57,500 nucleotides of DNA. Source: Apostichopus japonicus. Its lineage: Eukaryota; Echinodermata; Holothuroidea; Aspidochirotida; Stichopodidae. A program made the translations under genes and the position numbers. Where the stretch lies: positions 10,377,501 to 10,435,000 of the forward strand of contig NC_092566.1 in NCBI RefSeq assembly GCF_037975245.1, given 5' to 3'. Below are positions 38,892 through 51,816 of the stretch, piece by piece. Within the stretch, counting starts at the first letter, position 1, and every line of letters starts with the position of its first letter. A model generated the notes under the pieces. That model made no database searches, was not told where the DNA came from, and worked only from the letters and a program-made list of their open reading frames with translations.

Positions 38892-39726
38892 CTGTGGCCG
38901 AGTGGATAAAGGCGGTGGCATTTGAAGCAATGAGGCTTAGCAATCGGGTTCGATACCCGGTCGGGTCATAGTAACGTGGGTTTTTCATTCAAGAGCAATC
39001 TACGTTTTTTTTCTATCTGAAATGACTTTCTAAATTGAAAAGATTCCAAATTTGAGTTAAATTGGAAGCCACTTGACTTATATAAGTTGTAATCCATAAG
39101 CCCTTGCGGGTTTCTCCCACATCTGTAGTCGCTTAACGTCATAAAAATAACTGCTGATTATTATTATTAAGATTACAGACATACGGATGAATAAGAATTA
39201 TTCAGACAAAAACCTTTGCACAGATTTTCAAATTCGTTAATCAGCTTAGTCGTATAGCGTCTCTATAACTTGATGTTTGTTGATTTTCGATAACTTCACA
39301 TTAATTCCCGTCTAAGCTGACTTTAATTCGACATAGTTTCTATCCGTCGTATCATCGCATCTTCTAAAATAATATCAAATATATTAAACCCACGAAACGG
39401 ATTTATCATACATGTGGGCGTTGCGTAGGACGTGATCTATATCAAAGGATAAAATAAGAAAACTCTTGTGTATTTTTTCCCCGTTTCTCCCAAGACTAAA
39501 ACACTCTAGAGGATAAATTATAAGTACCGCCAAAATACTCCATCTGTCCAGAAGTTTGTTATCACAGCCCAGTTACATCGAGTTAATTGGTATGTTGTGA
39601 CCTGTATGTACCAGCTTAATCGTTCATGCCCATACATATACGTATAGCCTGTATAACCACACGGACAAATTGATAAGTCTGTAACCTAGTTTTTATTAGC
39701 TTTCAAGTCAAGAAATTGAGAGAAAC
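38892..39726 (+). mobile_element. Inverted-repeat copy B: tRNA-derived SINE plus about 550 bp shared flank
   Basis: The plus-strand counterpart of 19200-20027. It opens CTGTGGCCGAGTGGATAAAG (A box) and has GGGTTCGATACCCGG (B box). The SINE body runs to ATTATTATTATTA near 39160-39172, then a non-SINE segment shared with copy A extends to about 39726. Relative to copy A it lacks about nine bases just before the B box and has a shorter ATT tail. The two copies are about 18.9 kb apart in the same intron and could base-pair when transcribed. Confidence 0.8.
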
Positions 39727-42679
39727 GAAGATAATGATAGCTCTTAGCGTTTGAATTAATGCGTGATAAATGTCATTGGCCTATAAGTATCTTGCTGAAA
39801 CAATCACTGAACTGAGCGGCAAAAAAGAAGATTAACCCCAGCCGTTGACACCTGTAATCATCATACACGTGGAGTTCAGTCGGTCATTACTATATGTTGA
39901 AACAACGTGTTAGGATAGAAGCAGACTTGTACTACACAAGTACCAGAAGTAAGAGCGTGAGTACAATTTCCTTGGTGTGAGTACAAGTACAAGGTCCACG
40001 GGGGACCCGAGATACGTATTTTGTAATTTGGAGTACTTCATGTATGGAAGGTCACTAAAGAACTTTTCCTCTCACATTTGGAATCTTTAATGTATTATTA
40101 AGAACATCCTTCCTCATGTATACAAACAATGTACACTGGGTACACAGACAATACTTGAATGCGCACTCAAATTGTTCAAACCGACTTTATTTTCAATAAG
40201 CATTAACGGGGCTTTGAAAGCCGACGATTTAATGGACGGGATGCAGAAAACTTATCAGCTGGATCGCATTATCCCCCCCCCCACCCCGTGTCCACCATGT
40301 CAGTTATATATCCTACCTGACCCTTCCACTCCTAACCCCACCCCAAAGCCCTCCTCTTCATAGAATGCTTCTATAGCCATTCCAGTTTTCAAGGCACCTT
40401 CCAAATATGCTGCAAGTATTGTATGTTCCTTGAAGGCTGATTTAACGACGAGGTTGTCTCCTCAGAACAGGATGAGGTTGAGACACCTACGCCACGCGTA
40501 AAGAAAACTTTCAGCGCTTCAGGACCTTTTTGAGGATGAATATAGAAATGCACCCAGTTGGGAACTATTATTTTCTATACTGTACTGTCATGTCCGTTTC
40601 AAAACACTCGTAGTGTAAGTATGAGCAGTATGAATACCATGTTTCTATCAGATAATGGTTAGGAACTGTTTGTACTGTCAACACGAGTGCTTCGAAGCAT
40701 GAAATGGGAGGACTCAGCAAATTGTCCCAACTGGCTGCCTGCTCTCATTTTCATTTTTAATATGCCAGTGTGAGCACAAAAAAAAAAAAAAAAGTGGCTT
40801 AATTCAACTTTCTTATGACAGTTACATCGACCCTAAACGTTCTTATAATGGTGACCTCAAGAAACCAATTTAGAATAAACCTACTGCACTTAATTGTATT
40901 AATTGTCACTATTTTTAAACTCATTACTTGCAAACTTCATGTCCATTACAAAAAAAAAACTTAACACTGTTGTATTAAGTAAAGAGAAACACCTATAAAC
41001 ATTGAAGCGCATGTGTTTAATAAAGTTATATTTTAGACTTGATCAAGTCTTCATCCTCTGCTATCTCCCAAATGGAATAAGATTTCTCTAAGCTGTAAAG
41101 TTGGGGAAGTTTTCATAAGTTTATCTCTGTTACATACACTTATCAATGAATGGTTAAGCTTTGTCCCTCACTTACGTTTGTCATCGTTCAATTGGTCTAT
41201 TTTAATGAGAAATTTTAAAAAAACATCCTTTGATTTTAATTAATTGGTCTAGAATGGCTTATTTAATTTTTGTTTTGAATTACATTATATTAGCTTCAAT
41301 GTATCGGTATAGGCTCCAAATGTTAGCATGCTAACATGTGTAGCCTATATAGAAGTTTTCGATAGTACTTCCCGTGTAGTTCTGCATCTTAAAATCACTA
41401 ACAGACATTGAGATATGTTAAATAAGACAATTGAATGTTTCAGTAGTGAAAAAGTCTTTGAAGATTTATAAACAAAACTGATTATTGTCGGCTGAACATT
41501 AGTGACCGTTATTTTACTTATTTCTAAGCATATTTTCCGGGCGACACTGCTCACCTATTAACCTCAAGTAAACTAATGATATACATGTTGTTGGTCTCTT
41601 CTTCGTGATTCGCTTTCATTCTATTTCTTTTTTTTTTCTTTGTAAAGTTACGATTCACAAAGGATTCGTGAAGTTAATTTGCACCTATATAATTATATAT
41701 GTAAACTCGTTTCCTCTCTAACCTTGGCATTTGTTGTTAAATATCATCATCGCGTGCAACATGAGACCTACTTTGCTTTCCAAGTTCTAGTTCGATTGTT
41801 GACGTAGATTGGCCCTCGTCACATTCATGATTCCATTAAGACGCTAACTTAAGCTGACGAAATTCCTTTACCAGGAAATTAGACGTTGCATGAATAACAA
41901 AAAATGCTTACCATACCGTACCTTTCAATATTTCCCAATTAGCAGGGCATAACACAACGTACACATTTCATATTGTGTTTGCATGCGAGCTGTTATTGTA
42001 TATACTTTGTTTTATTCTGAACGGACCACGTTATCTCAGAAGCAGATCTTTCAAAATACCGGTATTGTTTTATTGGTGCCCTAAAATATGAAAAAATCGA
42101 GGATCAAATTTAGCTTCAAATCAACCGAGAACGAAAGTACTTTCATAAAAGCAAAAGTAACAAATTATGAAAGGTATAGATAGCTACGGGTAATTTGCAT
42201 AAAATATCTCAACCCCCAAAAAAATTTCGTCTCAGCTATATAAATCAACATTTTACCTAAGCATAAATAATTGGCTGTACACGGTATAAAGACGGCAAAG
42301 ATAACTATTACATCAAGATGTATAGACCCTCCCTTCTTGTCAATCAATAGCTCACGTGTCATTGATCAAATAATTGTGACTTCTTATTTCAAACTTTCAT
42401 GTATTTACATACACGGGTACTATATGAACTTTTATTTCTGAGCGCTCAAGCTAGGGAAGTTATGATATTTGATCAAAAGTGAACTGACTCTTATACGGAT
42501 TACAAGGATGATCGAGACTTGGAAATGTAAACAGGTCAAGAACTGTTCGCTGTCATAGCTTACGTAAATTGATCAAATAGGAATAAAGTTGCGGGTAGAA
42601 TCTTACATTTACCATTTCAAACAGTTATTAAATTATTTTAGATCGCTGATGAATCCATAAATTATCATACACTACTGAA
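39727..42679. other. Intron interior with no firm element
   Basis: No exon or transposon ends are recognised. It contains a poly-C run (about 40270), poly-A runs (about 40780 and 40951) and a perfect 14-bp palindrome GACTTGATCAAGTC at about 41037-41050, discussed as a doubtful hammerhead-like stem. Confidence 0.5.
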
Positions 42680-42685
42680 ATGTAT

Positions 42686-42724
<39 letters not shown>
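42686..42724. repeat. (TA)n microsatellite
   Basis: A pure TA tract, preceded by a few TACA units. Confidence 0.9.
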
Positions 42725-42727
<3 letters not shown>

Positions 42728-43349
42728 TGTACTACATATCATATCAAAAGTTATAGTAAGAATGGTTCATAAAAACTAACTTCCATTAATATGACATTAC
42801 ACACTCCAATTATGACGAAACATTATAAAGGGAATACCGTTTAAAGACATGTCAGGGAGAGTGTTCTTGTGTATCAACAGCCATGTACAGATATACAGTA
42901 CAACTTAATCGCTAGCCAAAGAAAAACAAGTTTCGAACTAACTTAGATTAAGGTTATATTTCTTTGTCCGAGTTTGACTTACAAGAATAAAATTAATTAG
43001 ATGAAACAAATCTACACCAGAGTGGCATGCTTTCTCTAGAGTAGGTTATCTATTTCACCTGAAGATAGGCCACCGTATGTAATAAAAGATCTTTTCAGTC
43101 GACATTTCCGGGTCGTGACGTCAAAAACTTGATCTAGCGCAGAGACTAAAATGTTGGAACCCTCGCGGCACTAATGTTCGGCACCACCAAAATACGCAAG
43201 CGTCTCTGCAGTTGATGTGATTAAGAATGACGTACAGAATCCTGCGTGATAGTCGCTCGAAATTAGAAACACTGTTCTTCAATACTTCGAACTTCACACT
43301 GCAAGACCGTGATATGATCCTTGTAAACTTTTTCATGAATTATTGATAT

Positions 43350-43640
43350 GCAATATAGATGTAAATGTACATAGAATTATAGGAGTATATACCAATGTAT
43401 AGCCACAGATGTAGGTGTAGATAAAGATGTGGGTGTATGTAAACATGTGTAGGTGTAGATGCAGGTTTACAGATACAGATGCAGGTGTATATACAGGGAT
43501 ATGTGTAGATAAAGATGTAGACACTGAAGCAGGTTTATATAGAGGTGTAGATACAGATGTAGGTGTAGATGTAGATGCAGGTGTAGGTACAGATGTAGGT
43601 ATAGATACAGGTGTAGGTGTATATACAGGTGCAGGTATAT
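43350..43640. repeat. Hexanucleotide GATGTA/GGTGTA/GATACA repeat
   Basis: Almost 300 bp of variant 6-bp units (gatgta, ggtgta, gataca, gatgca, ggtata). Both strands stay open as two-residue repeats (Val-Asp/Thr-Asp; Leu-His/Leu-Tyr). It grades directly into a (TA)n tract on its right. Confidence 0.9.
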
Positions 43641-43642
43641 AT

Positions 43643-43725
<83 letters not shown>
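43638..43725. repeat. (TA)n microsatellite
   Basis: A mostly pure TA tract with occasional TG and CA interruptions. It ends in tataggccta, which begins the outer stem of the hammerhead motif. Confidence 0.92.
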
Positions 43726-43728
43726 GGC

Positions 43729-43787
43729 CTAGTTGGAGTTGTCTGAAGATCGCTATGAAGCGTGAAACTCCGAGTTACAACTACTAG
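43729..43787 (+). ncRNA. Type I hammerhead ribozyme motif
   Basis: Elements in order: outer stem I CTAGT (43729-43733); 3-nt internal loop; inner stem I AGTTGT (43737-43742); core CTGAAGA (43743-43749); stem II CGC/GCG closed by loop TATGAA (43751-43762), flanked by a T-T mismatch at the core-proximal pair; core GAAA (43764-43767); very short stem III CT..AG (43768-43774); U16.1 and H17 as TT (43775-43776), giving a GTT cleavage triplet; inner stem I return ACAACT (43777-43782), a perfect match; outer stem I return ACTAG (43783-43787), also perfect. Short stem III and open stem I are typical of hammerheads in Penelope-like elements and retrozymes. The T-T mismatch where G-C is preferred may weaken activity. 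It is antisense to the receptor transcript. Confidence 0.75.
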
Positions 43788-43816
43788 TGTTCCACTAGTC
43801 TCATCTAGTATCAACA

Positions 43817-43851
43817 TATATATATATAGGCCTATATATATATACATTTAT
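43817..43851. repeat. (TA)n tract interrupted by TAGGCCTA
   Basis: Alternating TA with a central AGGCCT palindrome. With the tract ending at 43725 it brackets the hammerhead on both sides. Confidence 0.8.
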
Positions 43852-44989
43852 ATCTGTGTGTGTGTAGATATGTAGATATATCGATACCATGCAGATGTGG
43901 TATACACAGATGCAAACACAGATGTATGTATATATTTATATATGGAATTAATACAGATGTAGATGCAGGTACATAGTAGATGTAAATATAGATTCCGAAA
44001 CATGTCAACTTCTGTTTATATTCACTTTTGTTTGCATTGAGCTTCAAGCTAACACAAAGAACCTTTTTTCATTTTCCTATACGTTGTATAGGTCATTTCT
44101 TTTTAAATGAATTTGTGTTTTGATAACCCATTTACCGGATAAAATATTATAGCTCTTGGGAATCCACTTTTAATATCAATTTTATTATTTTAACCTCAGA
44201 TTATAGGGCATCGAGGTACTTGTCCACTTTTTAATTAATCCTTGCAGAAGACAGATTTTAAACAGATTTTAAGAAAATATATTATACTTATGAGGTCAGT
44301 GTGGTAGAAAATAACAATGCGCTAAATCCACTGTACATAAAACAAATTAAAAATAAATAAATAAAAACGAGCTTCATCCATGGGAGGTGTGATTTAAAGT
44401 TGCACTTTAAAGAGGGTTAGTGTGCGAGTAGTTCAACTGGACCAGGAAAAAATATTGCAAGTATAGAATGAACAATTAAAATTAGGACCGTTCGGATTTT
44501 TGTTTTATTTGTTTTGTTTCTCATGAAGGTAATTAGCTACAGGGATTTGTATTACGGAGGGTTTCTATTATTTTCAACCATTGTACAGATTTTTTATGAG
44601 TAGACAGTTTCAACACTGCATATAGCGGAATCTAGTCTATGCGTAGACATTTGAAAACCAGTAGTAACTGGGATTATATTTTCCGAAGCTAAAACAGCTC
44701 TCTGGTTGTCTTTTACATCAAATGGGTTCTATTGGATCATTAATACAATAATTAATTAAACAGTTTTATCACGTTTCCATTGTCTTGAATATGTCAATGT
44801 TTTTTCTCCCATCAAAAGCGTAAAACGAATTAACCAACCGTAACATTATACCTCCTTGTACCCATAATTGAAATGAAAACACTACTCAAAGCTATATAGT
44901 TGATCGTACATGCAGGTTCCAACAAGTAAAGATATATACAGGAAAGAAAAGATGTGGAAATCATACAAATAAGCACGGGAAGAGAAAAG

Positions 44990-45082
44990 AAATTAAGATT
45001 TGAACATGATTCGAAGCAGTTACGACAGGCGGACAAATCCAGCTCTCTGCCAACTGAGCTCTCTGGTCCTGATAAGCTGACA
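44990..45082 (-). mobile_element. tRNA-like SINE head (fourth type), weak
   Basis: On minus, GAGAGCTCAGTTGGCAGAGAGC looks like a tRNA D-arm/A box. About 45 bp on, CTTCGAATCATG resembles a B box with two or three changes. No acceptor stem is clear. It may be a decayed SINE head or a pseudo-tRNA. Confidence 0.45.
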
Positions 45083-45097
45083 GCGATATCTCTCCAC

Positions 45098-45195
45098 ACC
45101 TCTCTCTAACCACCTCTCTCTCCACCCACCTCTCTCTCCACCCACCTCTCTCTCCACCCACCTCTCTCTCCACCCACCTCTCTGTCCACCTACAT
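45098..45195. repeat. 16-bp CCTCTCTCTCCACCCA minisatellite
   Basis: About five to six tandem pyrimidine-rich units on plus, immediately upstream (in the minus sense) of the tRNA-like sequence. Confidence 0.9.
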
Positions 45196-45315
45196 TTCTC
45201 TCTCTATATATGTAAAGTCACTTTGATTGTTGCCAGAATCAATAAAATCTTGTAACCTGTGAAATCAGGAACCATTCCAAATCCCAATTATATTCGATAC
45301 ATACCAGGAAGTAGC

Positions 45316-45318
<3 letters not shown>

Positions 45319-45366
<48 letters not shown>
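45319..45366. repeat. (TA)n microsatellite
   Basis: A pure TA tract of about 48 bp. Confidence 0.93.
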
Positions 45367-45367
<1 letters not shown>

Positions 45368-46324
45368 GACAGAGTGTAACAAGGTTATGGTCAGAGCCCT
45401 TTGCTAAATTAATCAATTCTATCCTGCATAATTCATCCTATTTTTCCCCGCTGCCAATACCATTCCAAATCATAGCCGGTACCTCTTTAAGGTGATATGT
45501 GGGAATCTCTAACCTATATCAGAATACCGTTAACTCATCTGCGGTAGTTGTGTAATTAAACAATTTCGTCTTTACGACCTTAAGTGGATATCGGTCGTAA
45601 GTAAAATATGTCGCTTAATCCGGGCGTATAAATTTTTTGTTTATATTTTAAAGTGCCATGTGTTATTATATATACAATTCCCATCACTTCCTTACAGCTT
45701 CATAATTTCGTTTATCACACCTGAGGACATTAAATCTAAGAAACTGATCTCCCTTAAATATTAAAGTGAGTGATTTAAGGGCTACAAGATTTTAGGTCAG
45801 CCGTAAATCTTTGTATTCCATTTAGGAAAAAGTGGTTCGTAAGTTCGCTTTTCAGTTTATAGATTCAAGGAAACTTAAAGAAGATAATGGTGGCACTTTC
45901 GTTTTTATAAACATATAGTATCGAAGTGCGCATGCCTTATGGTACTATTCAGCACATTTATCCGCGAAAAGTAAAACTTTGAGTGGATTTTATCACCTTT
46001 TTAAAAGAAAAAAAATGCAAAAACAAGCTTTTCTTTACATGCTACCGTCTAGGTAATGTTTTTTACTTCGCTGAAAATATAAAGTGCGCAAGCAAAATAT
46101 ACATATTCTGTGAATGTTACGTGGTTGAAGATACATCTCTTCATGTTCAAGTTAATAAAATATGCGAATAAATAAATGTAACATGTGGTATAGGCTAAAG
46201 ATATCAAGAATCACAATGATATGCATATGTAAAAGAATCGGAGCTGTTACTGTCATACCTCGCACATGTGCAGTTTGAATCGTGAAACAATGTGTATCGT
46301 GACACACTGCCATTGTAACGTAAC

Positions 46325-46745
46325 GTACATACTGACGGGAATCGTACGCATAATCATGCTCATGCTCATACTGATGGGAATTATATGCGTACTCATACTC
46401 ATACCGTACTTGCGGGATTGTACGCATACTCATGTTCATACTCATACTGACGGGAATTGTACGCATATTCATGTTCATACTCATACTGATAGGAATTGTA
46501 CTCATACTCGTGTTCATACTCATACTGATGGGAATTGTTCGCATATTCATGTTCATACTCATACTGATAGGAATTGTACTCATACTCGTGTTCATACTCA
46601 TACTGATGGGAATTGTTCGCATATTCATGTTCATGCTCATACTGACGGGAATTGTACTCATACTCGTGTTGATACTCATACTGATGGGAATTGTACGCAT
46701 ATTCATGTTCATACTCATACTGATAGGAATTGTACTCATACTGTT
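46325..46745. repeat. 39-bp minisatellite with 78-bp higher-order units
   Basis: About ten units of 39 bp built from tactgatgggaattgtacgc and atattcatgttcatactca. Alternating A and B variants (acgggaattgtacgcatatt versus ataggaattgtactcatact) make a 78-bp period. Since 39 is a multiple of three, both strands stay open with 13-residue repeats rich in Met, Ser and Asn on minus or His and Thr on plus. There is no domain or exon context, so I regard coding as unlikely. Confidence 0.92.
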
Positions 46746-49700
46746 AATTACACTTCCATTTTCTCGTTGCTTTCTTATCGTCTTTCCTGTAGCAGCTTAA
46801 AGTGATCCTACTTTTCCTAACTTAAAGTAAAACGATAAAAGCCAATTCCATGACATCCAGGAAACGTTTTTATCAACCTGTTAAAGTATGGCATGAACTT
46901 TCAAATGCACTAAAGAAAAAAGGAAATTCCAAAAGCGACTGTAGCTTAAATCTAAAAATTACTACGACGTTAAAGAGTACATTATATCTAAAACAAATTT
47001 ATGGATAAACCAATCCCCTGGAGATATAAAAGAAATGCAGACGACCAATTTCGCCTTATCCAAACCCCTGGAACACATAAATAAGTTTACAACTGTTTAA
47101 AATGGATAAACAATATACCTCTAAATTTGGAAGTAAACAGCAAGTAATGTGTGGGTTGTTTACTGTTTGGATCAACTTCTGTATCTGTCAGCTATATTTT
47201 GTGGAATTTTTTTTAATCACTTCAAACATCGGTGAAGTGTTCCCTGGATGACGTCAAAGCGAGGAAAAACGCCTTTAGACGTTAGAGCGAACATAATGAA
47301 AAACATCCGCTCAGAACGCTTTCAGTGAGGTTTAAGATTACTCCAAATTTAAGTCAAGGGCTCTTAACAAATCTTTAAACCATGTCGCAATTCCAAGTGT
47401 ATGTAATCGATTGAAGTACATCTCTGTGCGCATGCCCAGATCGACTTTTTCATGCCGCGGCTAAAATAGAATCTCGTGGCCTTTGTTTTCTCTTTTAATA
47501 ATTTTGTAATATGCTGAAATATTCAAATAAATAAATTAGAAGAGATTCAGAATGTCAAGTTACTTTACCAATATGGAAACAGGTCATCAGGTTTTCAGCA
47601 ATTCATGTGACGCTCGTAATAATAATATATGTACTTTCTCAAACCTTTCATTTTTGTGTGTATATGTGATTGACATATTACATTGCAACAAATTTATCCG
47701 ATTATATTAAATATTAAAAGTTACCACAAATTTGCCTTTTTGTTGGACATTAAATGAAACTGTTTGATAGTGGAAACCCCGCTCGTAAAAATGCAATTTC
47801 TCAAAAAATGTCTCTGCAGGCCATAAAACCTTTTCCGAGAAGGAAATTTATTTATTTTTCTCCTTGTCTCCAAGCTTGCAAAGAAAAAAAACCTCTTTCA
47901 ATGTTACCATTGAACAATAAACAATTTCAGTTTTCTATTTGCAATGTGATCCTCAGCCGTAGGCAATGAAATATCTGAAAGCTCATAAAATTGAATGACG
48001 GGTAATCTATGCGAGGCCGTAGAGACTAACGGCCCCGTCTATTGTAATCCTCACCCATTAGAAGATGATCAATCGAATAGCTTTGAATATATTTTAATTA
48101 AAAAATATGTAAAAAGCCTTGAAAATGTGATTTATTTGTAACTTATCCTATAGGAACAGATTTCCATGGGTTCCCTTTTAATACGATCAAACAAACTTTT
48201 TGCGTTTTAAACATAAATCATAAAATCAAGTTTCATCCATATACGAAAGTTAAATAAAATATATATATTAAATAAACAAAAAAATCTTTACACGAAGAAA
48301 CCAAAATCATCTGTTAAAGGAGACAAAAAAACCTTACTGTCATCCTAACCTTATTTGAACTCCATCAAAAAGCTTAAAAAATCTCTTTCCGTTCGAGTAG
48401 ACTTCCTAGTTTGAAAGCTGTGTCTGAAAGCTGTCATTTTGGAACTCTGCAGGGAAGCCTTTGTAACAGTAGGATTTAAAACAAGACGAAAATTCCCCCC
48501 TTTTTTTGCTCATCATATGTGCAAGGTAGAATGTTACAGTATTTGACATTTGAAACTATTGCTGATCTTAAATAAATGTCACGAGCTTAAAATTTCTTAG
48601 ATTCAAAATTTTCCAAAACCTATCACCATTTTAGAAAATCATAATCATAAAGGTATAATAAATACAGGAATACATTAAAAACCGAAGCACTGGTGGCTCG
48701 CTTCATGTTGTCCTATTTTGACTTGACCAAGTCTGCGGCCTTGTATGTTTTGAGGAACATTAAATTTGTGATATCTCCGAAATGGAATGACGATTTTTCT
48801 TAGTTGTTTACCATATAAGTTATTCATGACAATTATCTCTATTTACAATAGACCAAATGATGATATTTGGGTTTGTTGTCTCCTTTAAGGTAAATTTGTC
48901 AGTTTAAAAAGGACTGCAAGGATCGATTTTCAGATCAATGTTCGATAGCTATATAACCCCTGACGATCTAGGGTTATTTAATTGACGTCAAAATATTTAA
49001 AACTTTCCAACTTTCATTTCGCATGTGATTAATATGAATATGATGGACTGTCGGGGCGATGAAACGTTAAGAATTATCAATTGCCTATTAACTTCATTTG
49101 CATAGAAAAATCCACGGTAATCTCTTAGAGAGATTAATTGAATTTTGATTTTGAGCAGTACACTCCTAAAAATTGGTAGTATTATCGACCAAAACGCAAT
49201 TTAAACAAACTGCCGTAGAGTGCAATGAATTTATTTCGTATTCATTTTTTTTTTAATAATTAGTTTTATGCCACGTTTATGCATGGGATTATTGCCTGTG
49301 GACTTTAACAGAATTTTGCCTACAAAATTCGGGTTTGATTAGTCGTGACGGTTTCACACTAACAGCGAAAAGTCGTTTTAATAAATCATAACGGCATAGT
49401 CATATAAGGAATGTGAAAACTTAATCATAGATGTCATTTATACATGATTTTTTTTGTGGTGTTCACCTTGCATCTTTAAAAAGCGATGATAGTTTTTATT
49501 GTTTTTGTAAGTAACGACGATTCAAAGGGCTGTCAGCACTTCTGCTTATTACACTACCATCACTTAAATGTTGTTAGAGATCACCCTCCAATTAGAGTAC
49601 GAGTTGTAATGCTTGACAGATCCGGTGTACGGTGACGATATACAGCGATGATATTGAACTGTGTACAAGTAGCACGTATCGCTTCAAGGGATGTTTGCAG

Positions 49701-51808
49701 ACCTAGATACGTGCTCCAGATAATGAGAGGGATGAAAAAGATCGGGACGCACGGAAGTTTCCTACGTTCTCAGCTCTCCCTTTTTGCAATCATTTTTTTC
49801 CCCCTTTTCTCCTTTTTTGCACGAATATTTTCACAATCCAGTTTCCTTAGAAAGAAAAGTTTAATTATTTAATTCCAAATTTTAGTCTAATTATTACCTC
49901 ATATAAGTAACTTGGACTATAGAATACCAACTAAAAAACAGTTCGATCTGTTTTTGAAAATTATGTGTTTGAAATCTGTGGGAAGCTTGCTGCTTGAGCG
50001 GGTCCATCCACTAAAGATGAATAAATATAGGACATTATACAAATTTGGATTAAGGTTGGATAATTTCTCACTTCTCATTGAGGTTATGCTTGGGTGCCTG
50101 TAGGGAGGAGGAGGGGGTGGAGCTGCAGATCTTTTATGAGCCATGTAGACGTGTCTCCCAATATCTTATTTGTTAGGGTGGAACAGGTACAGTACCCATG
50201 CAGTAATTTGTGATCTGTTCAACTGCATGTGTAGCGGTATAGAACCGTATATAGTGGCTATAACTTTTACAATTGATAGGAAACAAATATTATACCCCAC
50301 CCTTTAAAACTGATGATGTCGCCCCCCCCCCCTCCTTCAGGATTCCAGGATATGTGCATAGTTTTGTGGTTGGCATACAATGATTTCACTTTACTTTTAA
50401 ATCCCAACTTTAAAAGATACATGATTCTTTTTTGGGATGTGTGGGTGGCAGGAGGGCGTTGCGTCATAACTATGAATCACTCCAGAGGTTAACATGATTA
50501 TTCCGAGCAAAAAGTGAAATACTTAAACTACTTAAATAAGATATCTGCCAGTATTGTAAAGAAAATGACTGCTCGTAATTTAAGAATTAATCACAGTTCA
50601 ATCAAATACAGTAAAAAAAAACTATAGCCGGCAATTTTTCTCTTTTTGGCTTCGCATAGCATTGAAGTTCATGCCCAACTTCATGGGTCCCTGGTGGATT
50701 AAGGCGAATGGATATAACAAGTCATGCGTGCTTTTAGGTAACTGTTATTATATCGTTTAATGCATTGTGAGTATACGCTACCACCAAGTACAGCGTTACA
50801 TATTGAGAGCAAAATCGCAGTGAGGTATAGCCAGCCACGCATCTTAAGTGACTCTTGGATACAATCAGAAAATATAAGTGAAATAATACCTAACTATTTT
50901 CTTTTCAGTGGTAAAAGATTGCCAACAGGTATATTAGTAGTAACTACAATGAAAAATTTAGCTTGATATTTCTCCAGGGTGTTCTACAGATTTCACGACG
51001 TGGGAAAATTTGGGCTTCTTAAGTATAATTGATCTGATTAGTCTAACCTCTATGTACCTCTTGACAGATTAATGAACTATTTACTGTAAAGTAAAGAAGA
51101 CAATAGGTTTTGTGTATGTTACTTTCTGCCTTAAAAAATAAAATAAAAGCGCCGGGAGATACAATTGAAAGCTAATCCATAAAAATTGATTTGGAAAGAC
51201 AAAAGTACCCACGAAATAGGTTTCAGTAAGACAGCCCAAGGGGACACAGGAGGGCTTATTACTTGTTCTTGTATATTTCAAAGAGGTTTATACATTAAGA
51301 AGGAGAAAGGTATAAAACTCTTTGCTCATTTAGCTTTTTTGAAATGATTGGTGATACTTCGTTTAACTTTCCTGAAGCATTTAAAGACGGGGTGATACGT
51401 ACTGACATATTTGCTTTAAAGAATCAACTTTTGTTTGGAGGGGTGGGGGAGGGGTGGGGACGGTACAGAAGTTCAGCTGAATTGTATGCAAACCGTTTTA
51501 CTCGTAGAGCTTTACAGTTTAACGTGTGGATATTTCGATATTTTGTGGGCGCTAAGTGTCTCAAATCACCCCCTCCACCACCCCCAGGGTCCTCGTGAAG
51601 GGACGTTCTTAATTGCACGAGACTGTACATATAGCAAACTTACTTCTTAAACTACTTTTGTTGTGTTATTCCTGAATGTAACATTTCAACGTTGCCAGAG
51701 TTGTTCAAGACACATTTCCGACTTCTTTCAGTTATTAAAAGCTTACCCTATTTACATACAACGACTAAGTGTGGTCTTATTGTTGTTGCTGCAGACGGAG
51801 TATAAACA
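46746..51808. other. Intron interior with no recognised element
   Basis: AT-rich intron with short purine/pyrimidine runs (GGAGGAGGGGG near 50104, poly-C near 50321, CCCCCTCCACCACCCCC near 51568). None of the short open frames shows a domain. Confidence 0.5.
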
Positions 51809-51816
51809 ATGTAGAG

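Noticed and set aside
43427-43847. Frames of 99 and 126 codons near 43.4-43.8 kb
   Set aside because: Translation of the hexanucleotide and TA repeats; the minus frame also reads across the hammerhead.
46152-46805. Open frames of 122-195 codons over the 39-bp repeats
   Set aside because: Same artefact: 39 is a multiple of three and both strands are open in parallel.
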